From CALOCN01 sp942491735 (lineage in GTDB: Bacteria; Eisenbacteria; RBG-16-71-46; JABDJR01): a DNA stretch of 64,000 nt. This document shows positions 8,430 through 16,917 of the stretch, piece by piece. The stretch is taken from assembly GCA_942491735.1 (NCBI GenBank), contig CALOCN010000014.1, positions 2,232,001 through 2,296,000 of the forward strand, read 5' to 3'. The notes below the pieces were generated by a model that did not search any database, was not told where the DNA came from, and saw only the letters and a list, made by a program, of their open reading frames with translations. Each line of letters begins with the position of its first letter. Positions within the stretch are counted from its first letter, which is position 1. A program made the position numbers and the translations under genes.

Positions 8430-9722
8430 TTGTTGCAGGAAAAACTGAAAGACAAGTCGGCCCGTCTGGGAGTCATCGGTCTGGGCTATGTGGGCCTACC
8501 CCTCGCCGTGGAGTACGCCCGCGCGGGCTTCCATGTGGTCGGGTTCGACGTCTCGAGCGAGAAGGTCGAGGGCATCAACGCCGGCCGTTCCCACGTGCGG
8601 GATGTCGCGGCGGCGGATCTCCGCGCCGTGGTCGAGTCCGGGCACCTCGTGGCCACCGAGGACTTCGACCGGCTCAACGACGTGGACTCCATCAACATCT
8701 GCGTGCCCACGCCGCTGCGCAAGACCCGGGACCCGGATGTCTCCTATATCGTGGCCTCGGTCGAGGAGATCACCAAGCGCCTCCATCCGGGGATGCTCAT
8801 TATCCTCGAGAGCACGACCTATCCCGGGACCACCGAGGAGCTCATCCTCCCCATGCTGGAGACCACCGGGCTCGAGGTGGGGAAGGACTTCTTTCTTGCC
8901 TTCTCTCCGGAGCGCGTGGATCCGGGGAACCCCGACTTCGGGACCCACAACATTCCCAAGGTGGTGGGCGGCGTGACCGCGGCCTGTACCGAGATGGCCC
9001 AGGCCCTCTACGGCGTCACCCTCGAGACAGTCATCCCGGTTTCCGATACCCGGGTCGCCGAAATGGTGAAGCTCCTCGAGAACACCTTCCGGAGCGTGAA
9101 CATCGGGCTCGTCAACGAGCTGGCCCTCATGTGCGACAGCATGGACATCAACGTGTGGGAGGTCATCGACGCCGCGGCCACCAAGCCGTTCGGTTTCATG
9201 CCCTTCTACCCGGGTCCCGGCCTTGGTGGGCACTGCATTCCCATCGACCCCTTCTACCTCTCGTGGAAGGCGAGGCAGGTCGGGTTCGAGGCCCGGTTCA
9301 TCGAACTGGCCGGCCTCATCAACGGGTTCATGCCCCAGCATGTCGTGGCCAAGGTGGGTGAGACCCTCAACGAGGTCGGCAAGCCGGTCAAGGGTTCCAC
9401 GGTGCTGCTCCTGGGAGTGGCCTACAAGCGGGACATCGAGGATGTGCGCGAGTCTCCGGCCATCGCCGTGATCGATCACCTGCTCCGTCTCCAGGCGGAT
9501 GTCCAGTACCACGACCCCTTCGTGCCCGACATGGCCGAGGAAGGCATTGCCCTGCAGTCCGTCGAACTCAGCGACGACCGCATCGCCGCGGCGGACATCG
9601 TGATCATCACCACGCCCCATTCGAACATCGACTATGCCCGCGTGGTGGAGCACGCCCAGATCGTCTTCGATACCCGCAATGCCCTCAAGGGAATGACCTC
9701 GTCCCGGATCCGGAGGCTCTAG
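8430..9722 (+). CDS. UDP-glucose/GDP-mannose dehydrogenase family nucleotide-sugar 6-dehydrogenase
   Basis: NAD-dependent oxidation of a nucleotide sugar to its uronate; closest in pattern to UDP-GlcNAc dehydrogenases (WecC/WbpA type). The N-terminal Rossmann loop is GLGYVGLPLAVEYA. Other motifs are STTYPGTTEE, FSPERVDPGN and EMVKLLENTFRSVNI. The catalytic Cys near residue 269 lies in GPGLGGHCIPIDP. The C-terminal domain starts near LLLGVAYKRDIEDVRESP. TTG at 8430 is chosen because AAGGAG (8415-8420) is nine bases before it and it gives normal family length (430). A longer frame exists upstream. It is followed by two epimerases, which suggests a polysaccharide or O-antigen precursor pathway. 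Confidence 0.9.
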   Translation: MLQEKLKDKSARLGVIGLGYVGLPLAVEYARAGFHVVGFDVSSEKVEGINAGRSHVRDVAAADLRAVVESGHLVATEDFDRLNDVDSINICVPTPLRKTRDPDVSYIVASVEEITKRLHPGMLIILESTTYPGTTEELILPMLETTGLEVGKDFFLAFSPERVDPGNPDFGTHNIPKVVGGVTAACTEMAQALYGVTLETVIPVSDTRVAEMVKLLENTFRSVNIGLVNELALMCDSMDINVWEVIDAAATKPFGFMPFYPGPGLGGHCIPIDPFYLSWKARQVGFEARFIELAGLINGFMPQHVVAKVGETLNEVGKPVKGSTVLLLGVAYKRDIEDVRESPAIAVIDHLLRLQADVQYHDPFVPDMAEEGIALQSVELSDDRIAAADIVIITTPHSNIDYARVVEHAQIVFDTRNALKGMTSSRIRRL

Positions 9723-9726
9723 CCAG

Positions 9727-10686
9727 ATGTCCACCTACCTGGTCACCGGCGGCGCCGGCTTCATCGGATCCCACATTGCGGAGCGACTCCTCGAAGAGGG
9801 GCATCACGTGCGGATCCTCGATGACTTCTCCACCGGACAGGCGGAAAACGTGGAGGCCATCCGGGGCAGGGGGCCGGACCGGCTCAGGGTCATCACCGGG
9901 GACCTGCGGGATGTCGCCACGGTCACCGAAGCGGTGGGGGGTACCGATGGCGTCTTCCACGAAGCAGCCCTGGGCTCGGTGCCCCGCAGCATCGATGACC
10001 CGCGTACCACCCACGACGTCAACATCACCGGCACGCTGAACGTGCTTCTCGCCATGCGGGAGACCGGGGTGCCCCGGATCGTCTTTGCCGGGTCCTCCAG
10101 CGTCTACGGATCGCTGGAGAAGCTGCCCAAGGAGGAAGTCGACCCCACCGCGCCCATCTCTCCCTACGGGTTGAGCAAGCTGGCCGGGGAGGAGTACCTC
10201 CGGCTTTTCCGCGAACTCTACGGTATGGAAACGGTAACCCTCCGGTACTACAACGTGTTCGGTCCACGGCAGAATCCCGAGGGACAGTATGCGGCGGTCA
10301 TCCCGCTCTTCATCCGCCAGGCCCTGCGCGACCAGCCGGCCGAGGTGCATGGGGACGGGGAGCAGTCCCGGGACTTCACGTTCGTGAGCAACGTGGTGGA
10401 CGCGAACCTGCTGGCCATGACCTCGTCCGCCGAGGCGGTCTCTTCGGGGTTGTTCAACGTCGCCGAAGGCGGCCGGCATTCGCTCAACGACCTGCTGCGG
10501 GGGATCGAACGCCTGACCGGAAAGCCGGTCCAGGTTGCGCATGCCCCGGCGCGGGCGGGGGATGTCCGCCACTCCCAGGCCGACACCGCACGTATTCGCA
10601 ACGAACTGGGATATGTTTCCCGGATCGGATTCGAGGACGGTCTGGCCCGGACCGTGGAACACTTTCGCGAAGCGGCCCGGCACTAG
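9727..10686 (+). CDS. NAD-dependent nucleotide-sugar 4-epimerase (GalE/WbpP-like)
   Basis: Extended short-chain dehydrogenase of 319 residues. It has the NAD loop GGAGFIGSH, the catalytic Ser in AGSSSVYG, and the YxxxK pair in SPYGLSKLAGEEY. Later motifs TLRYYNVFGPRQNPEGQYAAVIP and SRDFTFVSNVVDANL match UDP-glucose/UDP-GlcNAc 4-epimerases. It starts four bases after the dehydrogenase stop. Together they could convert UDP-GlcNAc to a galacto-configured uronate as in the WbpO/WbpP pathway; the order of use is inferred. Confidence 0.88.
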   Translation: MSTYLVTGGAGFIGSHIAERLLEEGHHVRILDDFSTGQAENVEAIRGRGPDRLRVITGDLRDVATVTEAVGGTDGVFHEAALGSVPRSIDDPRTTHDVNITGTLNVLLAMRETGVPRIVFAGSSSVYGSLEKLPKEEVDPTAPISPYGLSKLAGEEYLRLFRELYGMETVTLRYYNVFGPRQNPEGQYAAVIPLFIRQALRDQPAEVHGDGEQSRDFTFVSNVVDANLLAMTSSAEAVSSGLFNVAEGGRHSLNDLLRGIERLTGKPVQVAHAPARAGDVRHSQADTARIRNELGYVSRIGFEDGLARTVEHFREAARH

Positions 10687-10710
10687 CCGGGCCTTCGCCA
10701 GGGGGAAGGC

Positions 10711-11763
10711 ATGAGCAAGCGCGGCACCGTACTCGTCACCGGAGGAGCCGGATTCATCGGCTCGCATGCGGCGGAGATCATGGCCCGGGAGGGGCATCCG
10801 GTGCGGGTCCTGGACAATCTCAGCCGCGCCAAGCTGCTCAAGAAGGACGACCGCAACGCCCGGTTCAACTGGGATCATCTGGCCACCCTTCCCGGAGTGG
10901 AACTCCTGGAGGGGGACGTGCGCGATCCCGACACGGTGCGCGAGGCGGCCAAGGGGGTGGAGGTCATCATCCACGCCGCGGCCCAGACCGCGGTCACCAC
11001 CTCGGTCACCGATCCCCGCGCGGACTTCGAGAACAACGTGTTCGGCGCGTTCAACATCCTGGAAGCGGCGCGGGACCAGAAGAACAAGCCGGCCGTGGTG
11101 TTCTGTTCCACCAACAAGGTCTATGGCGAGAACGTCAACGCCGTCCCCCTGGAAGAGGGGGACAGCCGTTGGAAGTTTGCCGGGGAACACGCCAAGGGGA
11201 TCAGCGAGCGCTTCTCGGTGGATCTGTGCGAGCACACCCCCTACGGCTGTTCCAAGCTCACCGGGGATCTCTACATGCAGGACTACGCCCATCTCTACGG
11301 GATCAAGACCGGCGTCTTCCGCATGTCCTGCATCTACGGAACCCGCCAGTTCGGCATGGAGGATCAGGGATGGGTGGCCTGGTTCACCATCGCCGCCATG
11401 ACCGGCCAGCCCATCACCGTGTTCGGTGACGGGAAACAGGTACGGGACCTGCTCTGGGTCGAGGACCTGGTCGGGGCCTACCGGGCCTTCCTCGGTTCCG
11501 ACCATTCCCATGGGGTCTTCAACATGGGAGGCGGCCCGGACAAGACCCTCTCCCTGCTGGAGCTGCTCGAGATGCTGCGCTCGCGGGTGGACGGTGAGCT
11601 CAAGGTGTCGTTCGGGGACTGGCGCCCCAGCGACCAGAAGGTCTATGTCTCGGATATCACCAAGGCGCAGCGGGAGCTCGGGTGGGCCCCCAAAGTGACC
11701 CCCAGCGAGGGTGTAACCAAGCTCATCGATTGGGTCCAGGAGAACCGCCCGCTCTTCGTCTGA
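10711..11763 (+). CDS. NAD-dependent epimerase resembling CDP-paratose 2-epimerase
   Basis: Extended SDR enzyme of 350 residues with GGAGFIGSH near the N-terminus. The core segments STNKVYGENV, HTPYGCSKLTGDLYMQDYA, FRMSCIYGTRQFG, EDQGWVAWFTIAA, GDGKQVRDLLWVEDL and DWRPSDQKVYVSDI are the pattern I associate with CDP-paratose/CDP-tyvelose 2-epimerases rather than GalE. The catalytic Tyr-Lys is YGCSK. It follows the 4-epimerase by 24 bases with a strong GGGGGAAGG site. No CDP-sugar synthesis genes are in view, so the substrate stays open; other surface-sugar epimerases are an alternative. Confidence 0.75.
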   Translation: MSKRGTVLVTGGAGFIGSHAAEIMAREGHPVRVLDNLSRAKLLKKDDRNARFNWDHLATLPGVELLEGDVRDPDTVREAAKGVEVIIHAAAQTAVTTSVTDPRADFENNVFGAFNILEAARDQKNKPAVVFCSTNKVYGENVNAVPLEEGDSRWKFAGEHAKGISERFSVDLCEHTPYGCSKLTGDLYMQDYAHLYGIKTGVFRMSCIYGTRQFGMEDQGWVAWFTIAAMTGQPITVFGDGKQVRDLLWVEDLVGAYRAFLGSDHSHGVFNMGGGPDKTLSLLELLEMLRSRVDGELKVSFGDWRPSDQKVYVSDITKAQRELGWAPKVTPSEGVTKLIDWVQENRPLFV

Positions 11764-11802
11764 GCCCCGGTCCACTCCGTCCCGCCGGCGCCCGGACCCC
11801 GG

Positions 11803-11821
11803 ATCGTGCAATCCGCACGAT
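11803..11821. repeat. Perfect inverted repeat between epimerase and sensor-kinase genes
   Basis: ATCGTGC-AATCC-GCACGAT: 7-bp arms with a 5-base centre, 40 bases after the epimerase stop and about 85 before the kinase start. No T-run follows. An operator site for the kinase-regulator pair or a stabilising hairpin are both possible. Confidence 0.35.
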
Positions 11822-11906
11822 GAAGTGGCCTAAGCCCCCGACCTGAGCCAACTTCTGCTCAACCATCGCCTTCCCCCGGTCGAAAACCAACCGGAGGAGG
11901 GTCCGT

Positions 11907-13736
11907 GTGAAGAGTCACCCAGCGTCGGCCAAAACTGTGCCCGCTTTGCCCACAGGGGAACCGCGGGAGCGTCTCGAGCGAAGGCTCGATGACCTGCGAG
12001 GGCTTGGGATCCTGTCCCCGGCCTCGGAGGCGGCGCCCCTCGACGGTGAAATCCAGCTCATGGACCTCGCTCACGACCTGGCGGACTCCCTGGAATCCAC
12101 CCAGCGCCGGGTCATCGAGACCTCGATCCAGCTCCTTTCCCTGCGTGAGCTGGTGGCCAACCTCCTCACCCTGCGCACGCCGCGGGAGGTGGCCGAGACC
12201 GTCTCCCTCTATCTGCACAAGGCTTTCGATCACGAACTCGCGCTGGTCGGGGTATGGGACGAGACGTCCGAGATGCTCCACGGCTGGGTCGCCGTACGCA
12301 ACGGCGGGGCGAGCTGCTACCCCTTCCGGCTCCATGGGGACTGGGATGGGGCCCTTCGTGACAGCATTCGCCAGAACCGGTTTCATCGGTGCTCGGCCAC
12401 GGACGGGGCCCCGTTCGTGATCGGCTCGGAGATCCCGCCCCAGCTCGCCCCCTTCCATGTCGACGACCTCGATGCCTACGTCATTCACCCGCTCAGCGGC
12501 CACGGCGAGAACCGCCACCGCGTGGTCGGGGTCCTGGCGGTGGGCCGGCGGGCCGGCAGTCGTCCCATCGGCGAAATGGACGAGGACCTGCTGGCTTCGG
12601 TCGTGGACGCGGTGGGGACCGCCCTCGAGAACGTGCTCCTCGAGGAGGAAGTGCGTCGGGAAGAGGCGTTCCGTCAGGACATCATGCGCAGCATGGCCTC
12701 CGGACTGGTCGCGGTGGATCTGGAAGGGCGCGTCCTGACCATGAACCAGAGCGCCCAGGAAATGACCGGCTACTCGCTCGACGAGTTGCGGGGTTCGCCT
12801 CCGGTGAGCCTCGATCCGCCCGGCGGCGGCATCACCCATCTCCTGCGCAAGACCCTCAAGAACCGCGAGGGAATCCGCCGGGTGGAACGCGCGGTGTGCC
12901 GCCGCGGAGGGGGAGCCTTTCCCGCCGGGTGCTCCACCACACCGCTCCGCAATCCCCAGGGGGAAGTCTACGGTGCGGTGGTCACCATCGAGAACATGAC
13001 CGAGATCAAGGGCATGGAGGAGCGCATTCGTTCCCTGGATCGCCTCGCCGCCCTCGGTCGATTCACCGCCGGGATCGCGCACGAGATCCGCAATCCGCTC
13101 ACCGGAATCGGAACCGGCGTGCAGTACCTGGCCCGGCACCTGAAGGACGAGCCGACCCAGATGCAGAATCTCGAGTTCATCCAGACCGAGATCGTGCGTC
13201 TCAACCGGATCGTCGAGGACCTGTTCCGGGTCACCCACCCGCATCCGCTGCGCAAGGTTCCCGAAACGGTGGAGCCGCTCCTGCGACGGGCCATCCAGGG
13301 CCTGGGCGAGTTGCCGGAACAGCGGGGGGTCGCCATCCGCATGGACATGCCGGACGACCTGCCCCAGGTTCCGGTGGACCCGGACCAGATCCAGCAGGTC
13401 CTGCTCAACCTCATCAAGAACGCGGTCGAGGCCACGCCGACCGACGGGGAAGTCCGGCTTTGCGCAAGCGCCTCGGCCGATGCCGCGCGACCGCATCTGG
13501 TGATCCAGGTCCGGGACACCGGCGACGGGATCGACGAGGCGGCCCTGGAACAGATCTTTGAACCGTTCTACACCATGGGCAAACCCAACGGAACGGGCCT
13601 GGGACTCTATGTCAGCCACGGAATCGTGGAACGCCATGGCGGCGAACTCTACGCAAACAACGCATCTCGGGGCGGCGCGATTTTCAGCGTGAAGCTGCCT
13701 CTCACCACGTACGACACGACGGAGACTGCCGGATGA
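11907..13736 (+). CDS. NtrB-type sensor histidine kinase (GAF-PAS-HisKA-HATPase)
   Basis: Soluble sensor kinase of 609 residues that should phosphorylate the adjacent regulator. A GAF-like domain spans about 85-240, and a PAS domain about 250-365 (MRSMASGLVAVDLEGRVLTMN). The dimerisation domain carries His near 392 in GIAHEIRNPLTG. The ATPase domain has NLIKNAVEA, DTGDGIDE, FEPFYTMGKPNGTGLGLY. No membrane segment is seen, so it reads a cytoplasmic signal. GTG at 11907 follows GGAGGAGG (11893-11900). The stop overlaps the regulator start by ATGA (13733-13736). Its place after sugar-nucleotide genes hints at envelope or matrix control. Confidence 0.92.
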   Translation: MKSHPASAKTVPALPTGEPRERLERRLDDLRGLGILSPASEAAPLDGEIQLMDLAHDLADSLESTQRRVIETSIQLLSLRELVANLLTLRTPREVAETVSLYLHKAFDHELALVGVWDETSEMLHGWVAVRNGGASCYPFRLHGDWDGALRDSIRQNRFHRCSATDGAPFVIGSEIPPQLAPFHVDDLDAYVIHPLSGHGENRHRVVGVLAVGRRAGSRPIGEMDEDLLASVVDAVGTALENVLLEEEVRREEAFRQDIMRSMASGLVAVDLEGRVLTMNQSAQEMTGYSLDELRGSPPVSLDPPGGGITHLLRKTLKNREGIRRVERAVCRRGGGAFPAGCSTTPLRNPQGEVYGAVVTIENMTEIKGMEERIRSLDRLAALGRFTAGIAHEIRNPLTGIGTGVQYLARHLKDEPTQMQNLEFIQTEIVRLNRIVEDLFRVTHPHPLRKVPETVEPLLRRAIQGLGELPEQRGVAIRMDMPDDLPQVPVDPDQIQQVLLNLIKNAVEATPTDGEVRLCASASADAARPHLVIQVRDTGDGIDEAALEQIFEPFYTMGKPNGTGLGLYVSHGIVERHGGELYANNASRGGAIFSVKLPLTTYDTTETAG

Positions 13737-15160
13737 AGAACACGCATATTCTCATCGTCGACGATCAGGAATCCATTCGCCACTTCGTGGAGAAGGCCAT
13801 GATCGACGAGGGCTATCAGGTCAGCACAGCCGGGGAAGGGCGTCAGGCCCTCAAGGCGGTGACCGAGGAGATGCCGGACCTGGTCCTGCTCGATCTCCGC
13901 CTGCCCGACATGCACGGGTTGGATATCCTCAAGACGCTCAAGGAGGACGATCCGGATCTCCAGGTGGTCATCATGACCGCGTTCGGGGATGTGGAGTCGG
14001 CGGTGCGGGCGATGAAGCTCGGCGCGCACGACTACATCAACAAGCCGATCAACCTCGAGCAGCTCTTCATCACCGTGGACAAGGCGCTGGAGAGTCGCAC
14101 CCTGTGGCGCGAGCTGCGGCACCTGCGTCGGGCCCAGTCCGACCGGTTCAAGGGGGATGTGGTGCGCGGCGACAGCCGGAGCATGGCGGAGGTCTACGAG
14201 ACGGTGGAGCAGGTGGCCGCGTCGGACACCACCAGCGTCCTCATCCAGGGGGAGAGCGGCACCGGCAAGGAGCATGTGGCCAACATGATCCACGATCTCT
14301 CCGGGCGCGGCGACAAGCCGTTCCTCGAGATCAACTGCGCCGCGATTCCCAAGGAACTCCTCGAGTCCGAGCTGTTCGGCCACGAGAAGGGGGCCTTCAC
14401 CGACGCCCGCTCGCAGAAGCAGGGGCTCCTGGAGATGGCCAACGGCGGCACCCTGTTCCTGGACGAGGTGGGGGAGATGAGCCTCCAGATCCAGGTCAAG
14501 TTGCTGCGCGTGCTCGAGCGCATGACCTTCAAGCGGGTCGGCGGAACCAAGGACATCCAGGTTTCGGTGCGCATTCTCAGCGCCACCAACCAGGACCTGC
14601 AGAAGATGTGCGACGAGGGGCGGTTCCGGGAGGACCTCTACTATCGACTCAAGGTGGTGCCGCTGCGGGTGCCCCCCCTGCGGGAACGCCCCGAGGACAT
14701 CCTCCCCCTGGCCAAGCACTTTCTCTACTCGTTCTCGAAGCTGTTCAACAAGGGTTTCCAGGGCTTCACTCCCGAGGCCGAGCGCGCCCTTCTCGGCTAT
14801 CCCTGGCCGGGGAACATCCGGGAGCTCAAGAACCTCATGGAGCGGACGGTTCTCCTGGAGACCGGCGAGCTGGTCGACGCCGGGGTGCTCAAGCTGGGTT
14901 CCGGTCGCACCACCCGCGAGATCGATTCACCCGCCGCGCGGCTGGAGCAGATCCTGGAGCACCCCTCGATGCCCTCCGACGGCATCGCCTTCGAGGAACT
15001 GCTGGCCGAGATCGAGCAGACCCTGATCCTCAAGGCCTCCGAGACCGCCGGTTGGAACCAGAGCCGCACCGCGGACCTGCTCCGGCTCAAGCGGGACAAG
15101 CTCCGCTACCGGATGAAGCTCTACGACATTTCCCGGCCTTCCCGGCGCAACGCCGCCTAG
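13733..15160 (+). CDS. NtrC-family sigma-54-dependent response regulator
   Basis: Three-domain activator of 475 residues. The receiver has the acidic pair in IVDDQE and phospho-acceptor Asp 54 in LLDLRLPD. The AAA+ domain has Walker A GESGTGKE (near 173), Walker B GTLFLDEVGEM and the arginine-finger region REDLYYRL. The sigma-54 contact loop reads GAFTDA rather than the consensus GAFTGA. The C-terminal Fis-type helix-turn-helix is SETAGWNQSRTADLLRLKRD. It is coupled to the upstream kinase and followed by a strong terminator. No clear -24/-12 (GG-N10-GC) promoter was found nearby, so its targets may be elsewhere. Confidence 0.93.
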   Translation: MKNTHILIVDDQESIRHFVEKAMIDEGYQVSTAGEGRQALKAVTEEMPDLVLLDLRLPDMHGLDILKTLKEDDPDLQVVIMTAFGDVESAVRAMKLGAHDYINKPINLEQLFITVDKALESRTLWRELRHLRRAQSDRFKGDVVRGDSRSMAEVYETVEQVAASDTTSVLIQGESGTGKEHVANMIHDLSGRGDKPFLEINCAAIPKELLESELFGHEKGAFTDARSQKQGLLEMANGGTLFLDEVGEMSLQIQVKLLRVLERMTFKRVGGTKDIQVSVRILSATNQDLQKMCDEGRFREDLYYRLKVVPLRVPPLRERPEDILPLAKHFLYSFSKLFNKGFQGFTPEAERALLGYPWPGNIRELKNLMERTVLLETGELVDAGVLKLGSGRTTREIDSPAARLEQILEHPSMPSDGIAFEELLAEIEQTLILKASETAGWNQSRTADLLRLKRDKLRYRMKLYDISRPSRRNAA

Positions 15161-15186
15161 GTCCGGCCCCAAACGCCTCCCTCACG

Positions 15187-15219
15187 CCGGCCGCTCCCCT
15201 GACCGGGGGCGGCCGGTTT
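15187..15219 (+). terminator. Rho-independent terminator after the kinase-regulator pair
   Basis: CCGGCCGC-T-CCCC (15187-15199) pairs with GGGGG-CGGCCGG (15205-15216) around the loop TGACC, giving about 12 GC pairs followed by TTTCGTGTT. It lies 27 bases after the regulator stop. Confidence 0.75.
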
Positions 15220-15286
15220 CGTGTTGAACCCGGCCGGGCTCGCCTTCCCCGTTGTGCGGCCCGCATGGGTAGCGTAGCCTTTCCCC

Positions 15287-15787
15287 ATGCGTTCCCTGCG
15301 GCTTTTCCTGCCCGTCCTGCTCCTCGGGTCGGGGTGTGCCTACACCTTCAACCCGTCGCTGCCCAGCCACATCAAGACCATCCAGATCCCCACCATCGAG
15401 AACGAAACCATCCAGGCGGAGCTCTCGCAGGAAATGACCGAGGCGCTCACCGATCGCTTCATTGCCGACAACAACCTGCGGGTGGTCTCCGGTGATGCCG
15501 ATGCGGTGCTGGAGGGGACCGTGGTCGAGTACCAGAACCGGGTGCTCGGCATCGGGAGCGACAACGTGGCCCAGGAGTACGTGGTCTTTCTCAAGCTGTC
15601 GGTTCGACTCCGGGACCGCATCAAGAACAAGGACCTGTGGAGCGACGAGGAGCTCTCGGGCCGCGCGAGCTATGTCGTCCAGGGCGCCCAGACCGACCAG
15701 ACCCTGACCAATGAACTGGAGGCCCGCGCGGTGGCCATTCGCCAGATCGTCGATGTGGTTCTCTCCCAGACCGTGGAGGGTTGGTAG
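15287..15787 (+). CDS. lptE: LptE-like outer-membrane LPS-assembly lipoprotein
   Basis: A 166-residue protein with a lipoprotein signal (LLLGSGC, Cys 17). The mature part follows the LptE/DUF-type pattern: YTFNPSLPSHIKTIQIPTIENETIQAELSQEMTEALTDRFI and later LEGTVVEYQNRVL. LptE plugs LptD and helps place lipopolysaccharide in the outer membrane. Identity rests on pattern and on context: holA directly downstream (TAGTG overlap) and leuS nearby recall the E. coli leuS-lptE-holA order. It implies a Gram-negative envelope with LPS or a similar glycolipid. Confidence 0.78.
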   Translation: MRSLRLFLPVLLLGSGCAYTFNPSLPSHIKTIQIPTIENETIQAELSQEMTEALTDRFIADNNLRVVSGDADAVLEGTVVEYQNRVLGIGSDNVAQEYVVFLKLSVRLRDRIKNKDLWSDEELSGRASYVVQGAQTDQTLTNELEARAVAIRQIVDVVLSQTVEGW

Positions 15788-16821
15788 TGGCGGGCGGGCG
15801 TCCCGCGGACTCCCTGGCCGTGCGTCGCCGGGTCGAGGCGGGGGACTGGCCGAGGGTCTGGCTCTGGTCGGGACCGGAAACGTTCCTCAAGGAGGAACTG
15901 TTTGCCCGCATGGCGGCCGGGATGGGTGACGAGGGCGGTTTCGGGGATCTCAACGTGAGCCGGTTCCGCGGCAACGACGACGAGGTCGACCGCATCATCA
16001 ACACCTGTCGCACCCTGCCCATGCTGGGGGAGCGGCGCCTGGTCTATTTCGCCGCGATCGAGGGACTCTCCCGCGGAGCGCGGGAAGTGCTGGCAACCTA
16101 CGTGGAGTCCCCGTCCCCCGAGACCGTTCTCGTCCTGGCCGGCACCCGCAATCCCAACGACTCGTTGCACAAGCGACTCACCGCGGCCGGCGCGGATGCG
16201 GCGGTCTTCTGGACCCCTTTTCGCGAGCAGACCCTCAAGTGGATCACCATCCGCTTTCGCGAGGCCGGCAAGCGTTGCCATGAAGACGTGGCGGCCGCGC
16301 TCTTTCGCCGTTGTGGCGGTGATCTCGAGGAGAAGGTCTCCCTGGCCGCCGTCTCCCCGGAGATCGAGAAGGTCGCCCTGGGCATGGGGGAACGGGAGGT
16401 CGTCGAAGAGACCGACCTCGATGTGGTGGGGCGTCAGGCGGACGAAAGCCTGCTCTACGAGATCGGAAGCCGGGTGGCCCACCGTGACCTGCCCGGCGCC
16501 CTGCGGGCCGCCGATGGCGCGTTGCTCTTTCGTGAGAACAACGAGATCCGGGTGGTGGCCACGGTCGCGCATCGGATCTTCGAGATCGCCAAGGTTCGGG
16601 ACCTCGTCGACTCCGGTCTGTCCCCGGACGAAGCCCTCCGGGCGGCCGGCATCTGGCGCATGGCGGCCGACGACGTACGGGCGGGGGTGCGGCGGTTCGA
16701 TCGGGAGTCGATCGAACGCGCCATCGCCGCGTTGACCGCGGCGGATCGGACCCTGAAGTCATCCCCACGCAAGTCCCGAGCGGTCCTCGAGGAAGCGCTG
16801 AGCGCGGTCTGCGGGGTCTGA
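15787..16821 (+). CDS. holA: DNA polymerase III delta subunit
   Basis: Clamp-loader subunit that opens the sliding clamp. It has the HolA N-terminal layout (WLWSGPETFLKEELFARM), the Leu/Asn region TCRTLPMLGERRLVYF, and the C-terminal helical collar (RRFDRESIERAIAALTAADRTLKSSP). Length is about 344. The start is GTG at 15787, overlapping the lptE TAG; a TTG two codons earlier is also possible. Sequence conservation is low, as usual for delta, but gene order supports it. Confidence 0.88.
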   Translation: MAGGRPADSLAVRRRVEAGDWPRVWLWSGPETFLKEELFARMAAGMGDEGGFGDLNVSRFRGNDDEVDRIINTCRTLPMLGERRLVYFAAIEGLSRGAREVLATYVESPSPETVLVLAGTRNPNDSLHKRLTAAGADAAVFWTPFREQTLKWITIRFREAGKRCHEDVAAALFRRCGGDLEEKVSLAAVSPEIEKVALGMGEREVVEETDLDVVGRQADESLLYEIGSRVAHRDLPGALRAADGALLFRENNEIRVVATVAHRIFEIAKVRDLVDSGLSPDEALRAAGIWRMAADDVRAGVRRFDRESIERAIAALTAADRTLKSSPRKSRAVLEEALSAVCGV

Positions 16822-16889
16822 GAGGGAGCTCCCGGGCGAACTGGGGAATGCGCCGCACCTGCCGATGATAGAGTGGGTGGACCCCCGGG

Positions 16890-16898
16890 TGCTAGACT
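16890..16898 (+). promoter_or_regulatory. Candidate extended -10 promoter element
   Basis: TG-C-TAGACT forms an extended -10 (TGnTAnnnT) about 20 bases before the GTG of the thioredoxin-TPR gene. No matching -35 is visible. The same TAGACT hexamer is the -10 of the strong rpsT promoter in this window. Confidence 0.35.
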
Positions 16899-16917
16899 CC
16901 TCGAAAGCAGAGTAGGT

